A stretch of DNA of 8,705 bases, taken from Akkermansiaceae bacterium (lineage in GTDB: Bacteria > Verrucomicrobiota > Verrucomicrobiia > Verrucomicrobiales > Akkermansiaceae). The notes beneath the pieces were generated by a model that was not told where the DNA came from, ran no database searches, and was given only the letters and a program-made list of their open reading frames with translations. The DNA lies in contig JARFRT010000296.1 in NCBI GenBank assembly GCA_029287105.1, positions 1 to 8,705 on the forward strand, written 5' to 3'. Both the position numbers and the translations under genes were made by a program. The first letter of the stretch is position 1. Each line of letters begins with the position of its first letter. This document shows, piece after piece, positions 6,713-8,705 of the stretch.

Positions 6713-6743
6713 ATTAAATGCATCATGCATGTGTTATGTACAA
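6713..6743 (-). promoter_or_regulatory. Candidate promoter of the unknown exported-protein gene
   Basis: On the minus strand TTGTAC (6743-6738) and TTTAAT (6718-6713) are 19 bases apart. TTTAAT matches five of six bases of TATAAT. Start of transcription near 6706 would leave about 30 bases before the ATG at 6676. The long spacer contains the ATGCAT-C-ATGCAT dyad. The -10 word is good and the -35 word is weak, which is common for promoters that need an activator. Confidence 0.4.
6718..6730. promoter_or_regulatory. Perfect 13-base dyad ATGCAT-C-ATGCAT, possible operator
   Basis: Two ATGCAT palindromes flank a single C, so the whole 13 bases form a perfect inverted repeat. It begins at the first base of the proposed -10 and fills part of the 19-base spacer of the minus-strand promoter. 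A bound protein there would block or remodel the promoter. Regulators of the MerR type act on dyads in 19-20 base spacers, but no regulator gene is in view and the dyad is not centred in the spacer, so the family is open. Confidence 0.35.
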
Positions 6744-6744
6744 G

Positions 6745-6774
6745 GATCCACCCTGTGACTCCTGATCCACACCC
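6745..6774. repeat. Direct repeat GATCCAC(A)CCC with 19-base period
   Basis: GATCCACCC (6745-6753) recurs as GATCCACACCC (6764-6774), start to start 19 bases apart, roughly two helical turns. It lies just before the candidate plus-strand -35 at 6798, where activators that bind direct repeats (for example AraC-type) often sit. Two short copies may be chance. Confidence 0.2.
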
Positions 6775-6797
6775 GCACGGACGGGCCAAATAGAACC

Positions 6798-6826
6798 TTG
6801 ACCCATCATCTGCGATCTTTTATCCC
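6798..6826 (+). promoter_or_regulatory. Candidate promoter of the GH95-type gene
   Basis: TTGACC (6798-6803, five of six to consensus) is followed after 17 bases by TATCCC (6821-6826, three of six). Transcription from about 6833 would give a leader of roughly 118 bases before the ATG at 6951, containing the AACATG/CATGTT inverted repeat. A second, weaker possibility is TTGCTA (6859-6864) with TTGTAT (6882-6887), 17 bases apart and closer to the gene. Confidence 0.3.
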
Positions 6827-6888
6827 TATTCCGCAACCCGCCGACCTGGTTTTTAGCTTTGCTAGGTTCCGGTTTCAGGGTTTGTATC

Positions 6889-6912
6889 AACATGTTTTTT
6901 TGGAAGCATGTT
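6889..6912. repeat. Inverted repeat AACATG-12 bases-CATGTT in the GH95 leader
   Basis: AACATG (6889-6894) and CATGTT (6907-6912) are perfect inverted copies around a spacer of six T residues and GGAAG-like sequence. It lies 39-62 bases before the GH95 start codon. It could be a small RNA hairpin in the leader or a dimer-binding operator. Six-base arms are short, so chance is possible. Confidence 0.3.
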
Positions 6913-6950
6913 AGGATCTGGGATTTTAGAAACAATCAACGACAGCTACC

Positions 6951-8705
6951 ATGAAACAGCCAATTCTTACCCTCGGCCTCACCGGCCTTCTCACCATGAT
7001 CACTTCCACCACCATCACGGCATCCGAGCCGCTTCCGGTCCCCGAACGTGGTTTCATCAGCTCCCAACCCGGAAAAACCTGGGAAGAGGGTCTGATCAGC
7101 GGCAATGGAACGATGGGCGTCAACATCCAGAGCAAGCCTCTCGACGAGCGGATTATCTTCACTCACGAGCGACTGTTCATGCCGATGGGCAAACCCCATG
7201 TGCCGCCTGACCAGTCCGCCCACCTGCCGGAACTGCGCAAACTGATCGCCGCGGGCAAGTACAAGGAGGCGGAGGAACTCCAGTTCAAGCACTCGCAACA
7301 GAAGGGCTTCATGTATCCGGATTTCTTTGTTCCTGCCTTTGATCTTTCCATACGGAGCAAGGCGGAAGGCAAAGTCCGTGACTATGCACGTTCGGTGGAT
7401 TTTCAAAAGGCCGAAGCCGTCGTCCACTGGGCCGACGACCGCGGTGTGTTTGAGCGCCGGACCTTCGTCTCCCGCAAGGACGGCGTGGCGGTTATCCTGC
7501 TTACCGGCCCGAAGCCGGGATCGCTCGACTGCAAACTGAAACTCGAACCGCGCGAGCCGAGCCAGGAGTTGAACAAAGACAACGACATCAACAAGCGCTC
7601 CGATGAGATGTTCAAAGAGCACTTCGGCGACATCCGCAGCACGGCCACGGCTGACTCGCTCGGCTTCAACGCCCGCTTCCTGCGTTCGTACCCCGGCAGC
7701 ATCCAATCGGTCGAAGGCAAGTCCCGCGTGCTCGTCACCGGCGGCAGCGCCGAGCCTCAAAAAGACGGCACGCTCGCCGTCAAGGGCGCGGACCGGGTTC
7801 TCCTGCTCGTTGAAATCAACCTGCTTACGGAGAAGGAGAAGGCGCCGAAATCAAAACTCGCCGCACTGCCGGCCGACTACGGCAAGCTGCTTGCAAGGCA
7901 CGTCCCCTTGCATGGCAAACTCTTCAACCGCATGAAACTCGACCTCGGCGGTGGCGCCGACCACCAGAAGCCGACCGAGCAACTGATGAAGGAGTCGACA
8001 TTTGAAAACATGAACCTCGCCTGGTTCGAGAAGCAGTTTGACGCCGGCCGTTACAACATCATCTGTGCCACTGGCGAGCTGCCGCCGAACTTGCAGGGAG
8101 TCTGGGGCGGCACCTACGTTCCCGGCTGGGCCAGCGACTACACCCACAACGGTAACGTCCCGTCCGCCGTCGCCAGCATGCTGATGGGCAACACGCCCGA
8201 ACTCATGCTCGCCTACGTCAGCTACATCGAGTCGCTGGTCCCCGACATGCAGCTCAACGCGAAGCACTTCTACGGTGCCCGTGGCATCGTGCTGCCATCA
8301 CGCACCTCGACCCACGGCTACAACAACGCCTTCGGCAAAAACTTCGCCGGCGGCATGTGGGTAACCGGCGCGGCCTGGGCGGCCCATTTTTTCTACGACT
8401 ACTACCTCTACACCGGTGACGAGAAGTTCCTGCGCGAACGCGCGCTGCCGTTCATGGAACAGGCCGCTCTCTTCTTCGAAGACTACCTCTACGAAGGCCC
8501 CGACGGAAAATACATCTTTTCGCCGACCCAGTCGCCTGAGAACTGGCCTGCAGGATCCAAGTCGCAGGCGACCTTCAACGCCACCATGGACGTGGCCTCG
8601 TCGAAGGAACTGCTCACCAACCTGATCGCCGCCTCCCGCAAGCTCGGCAAAAACGCCGACAAGATCCCGGTCTGGGAAAAAATGCTCACGAAAATGCCGG
8701 AATAC
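6951..8705 (+). CDS. Secreted GH95-type glycoside hydrolase (alpha-L-fucosidase family), 3' end cut by window
   Basis: The frame from ATG 6951 is open for 585 codons to the last base, with no stop, so this is the first three quarters of a protein usually about 750-800 residues long. A Sec signal peptide covers about residues 1-24 (TLGLTGLLTMI, then TITASE). The N-terminal beta domain shows TWEEGLISGNGTMGVNI (43-59) and IIFTHERLFMPMG (68-80), as in the GH95 N-domain (PF14498 type). The catalytic barrel begins about 320. LQGVWGG (381-387) and SDYTHNGN (395-402) keep the N-x-N pair (Asn400, Asn402) that in the Bifidobacterium GH95 enzyme activates the water. WVTGAAWAAHFFYDYYLYTGD (470-490) is the (alpha/alpha)6 helix signature. 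QSPEN (527-531) carries the expected general acid Glu530. The aspartate that supports the Asn pair in the family should lie beyond the window. GH95 members act on alpha-L-fucosides and alpha-L-galactosides of algal, plant or mucin glycans; inverting. No Shine-Dalgarno. Divergent from the unknown exported gene. Confidence 0.88.
   Translation, partial: MKQPILTLGLTGLLTMITSTTITASEPLPVPERGFISSQPGKTWEEGLISGNGTMGVNIQSKPLDERIIFTHERLFMPMGKPHVPPDQSAHLPELRKLIAAGKYKEAEELQFKHSQQKGFMYPDFFVPAFDLSIRSKAEGKVRDYARSVDFQKAEAVVHWADDRGVFERRTFVSRKDGVAVILLTGPKPGSLDCKLKLEPREPSQELNKDNDINKRSDEMFKEHFGDIRSTATADSLGFNARFLRSYPGSIQSVEGKSRVLVTGGSAEPQKDGTLAVKGADRVLLLVEINLLTEKEKAPKSKLAALPADYGKLLARHVPLHGKLFNRMKLDLGGGADHQKPTEQLMKESTFENMNLAWFEKQFDAGRYNIICATGELPPNLQGVWGGTYVPGWASDYTHNGNVPSAVASMLMGNTPELMLAYVSYIESLVPDMQLNAKHFYGARGIVLPSRTSTHGYNNAFGKNFAGGMWVTGAAWAAHFFYDYYLYTGDEKFLRERALPFMEQAALFFEDYLYEGPDGKYIFSPTQSPENWPAGSKSQATFNATMDVASSKELLTNLIAASRKLGKNADKIPVWEKMLTKMPEY

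Noticed and set aside
6677..6730. Upstream extension of the unknown exported protein to the ATG at 6730
   Set aside because: The extra 18 residues are polar and would bury the signal peptide. The ATG lies within the ATGCAT dyad and upstream of the proposed transcription start.
6772..6785. CCCG-cacgga-CGGG inverted repeat
   Set aside because: Only four-base arms of pure C/G in a GC-rich region; expected by chance.
6723..6935. Minus-strand 70-codon open frame in the divergent intergenic region
   Set aside because: Product is Gln/Lys/Ser-rich with no family resemblance, no ribosome site and it would run over the candidate promoters; most likely chance.
6936..7760. Minus-strand open frame of 274 codons opposite the GH95 gene
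   Set aside because: The plus frame from 6951 holds clear GH95 motifs and a signal peptide; the minus frame has Arg/Ala/Val-rich composition with no recognisable features.
7851..8267. Minus-strand open frame of 138 codons opposite the GH95 gene
   Set aside because: It overlaps the most conserved part of the GH95 catalytic domain (Asn pair region) in antisense and has no features.
1..8705. CRISPR array, tRNA, rRNA, insertion sequence or prophage
   Set aside because: I saw no regularly spaced repeats, no cloverleaf or rRNA-like segments, and no transposase, integrase or phage proteins in any frame.

Overview
The window reads as chromosomal DNA from a GC-rich, polysaccharide-degrading Gram-negative bacterium. 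Verrucomicrobiota (for example Akkermansiaceae/Rubritalea-like) is the best guess and Planctomycetota the second. The reasons are a secreted formylglycine sulfatase of the type abundant in those phyla, a GH95-type glycosidase, a Ski2-like helicase with a DUF3516-type tail, and the absence of clear Shine-Dalgarno sequences. This assignment is inference from gene content; no rRNA or other marker is present.

Layout. Bases 34-5829 hold four minus-strand genes in a tight run, in transcription order: a membrane fatty acid desaturase (5829-4780), a TruC-like tRNA pseudouridine synthase (4760-4062), an 851-residue Ski2-like DEAD/DEAH RNA helicase (4055-1500) and a secreted arylsulfatase-A-type sulfatase (1464-34). 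The gaps are 19, 6 and 35 bases, so they probably form one transcription unit. A small perfect hairpin at 1-14 lies just past the sulfatase stop. Upstream, an intergenic stretch (5830-6073) carries a long imperfect hairpin and two related hairpin modules sharing a GGGTGT(T)ACCTGA word. Next comes a minus-strand gene for a 200-residue exported protein of unknown function (6676-6074).

The interval 6677-6950 separates two divergent genes. It holds a -10/-35-like pair for the minus gene with a perfect ATGCAT-C-ATGCAT dyad in its spacer, a weaker plus-strand promoter candidate, a 19-base-period direct repeat and an AACATG/CATGTT inverted repeat. From 6951 to the end of the window runs a plus-strand gene for a secreted GH95-type glycosidase (alpha-L-fucosidase/alpha-L-galactosidase family). 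It is open for 585 codons and is cut by the window edge.

How they may work together. Desaturase, tRNA pseudouridylation and an RNA helicase are all functions used to keep membranes and RNA flexible, which suggests a cold-adaptation or growth-maintenance operon; this is inference. The sulfatase at its end and the GH95 enzyme on the other strand fit removal of sulfate and fucose-type sugars from algal or mucin-like glycans, but they are separated and on opposite strands, and no SusC/SusD, transporter or regulator gene is visible. I found no CRISPR array, tRNA, rRNA, transposase or phage gene, and no convincing wholly new system; the intergenic repeat/hairpin structures and the unknown exported protein are the least explained parts.
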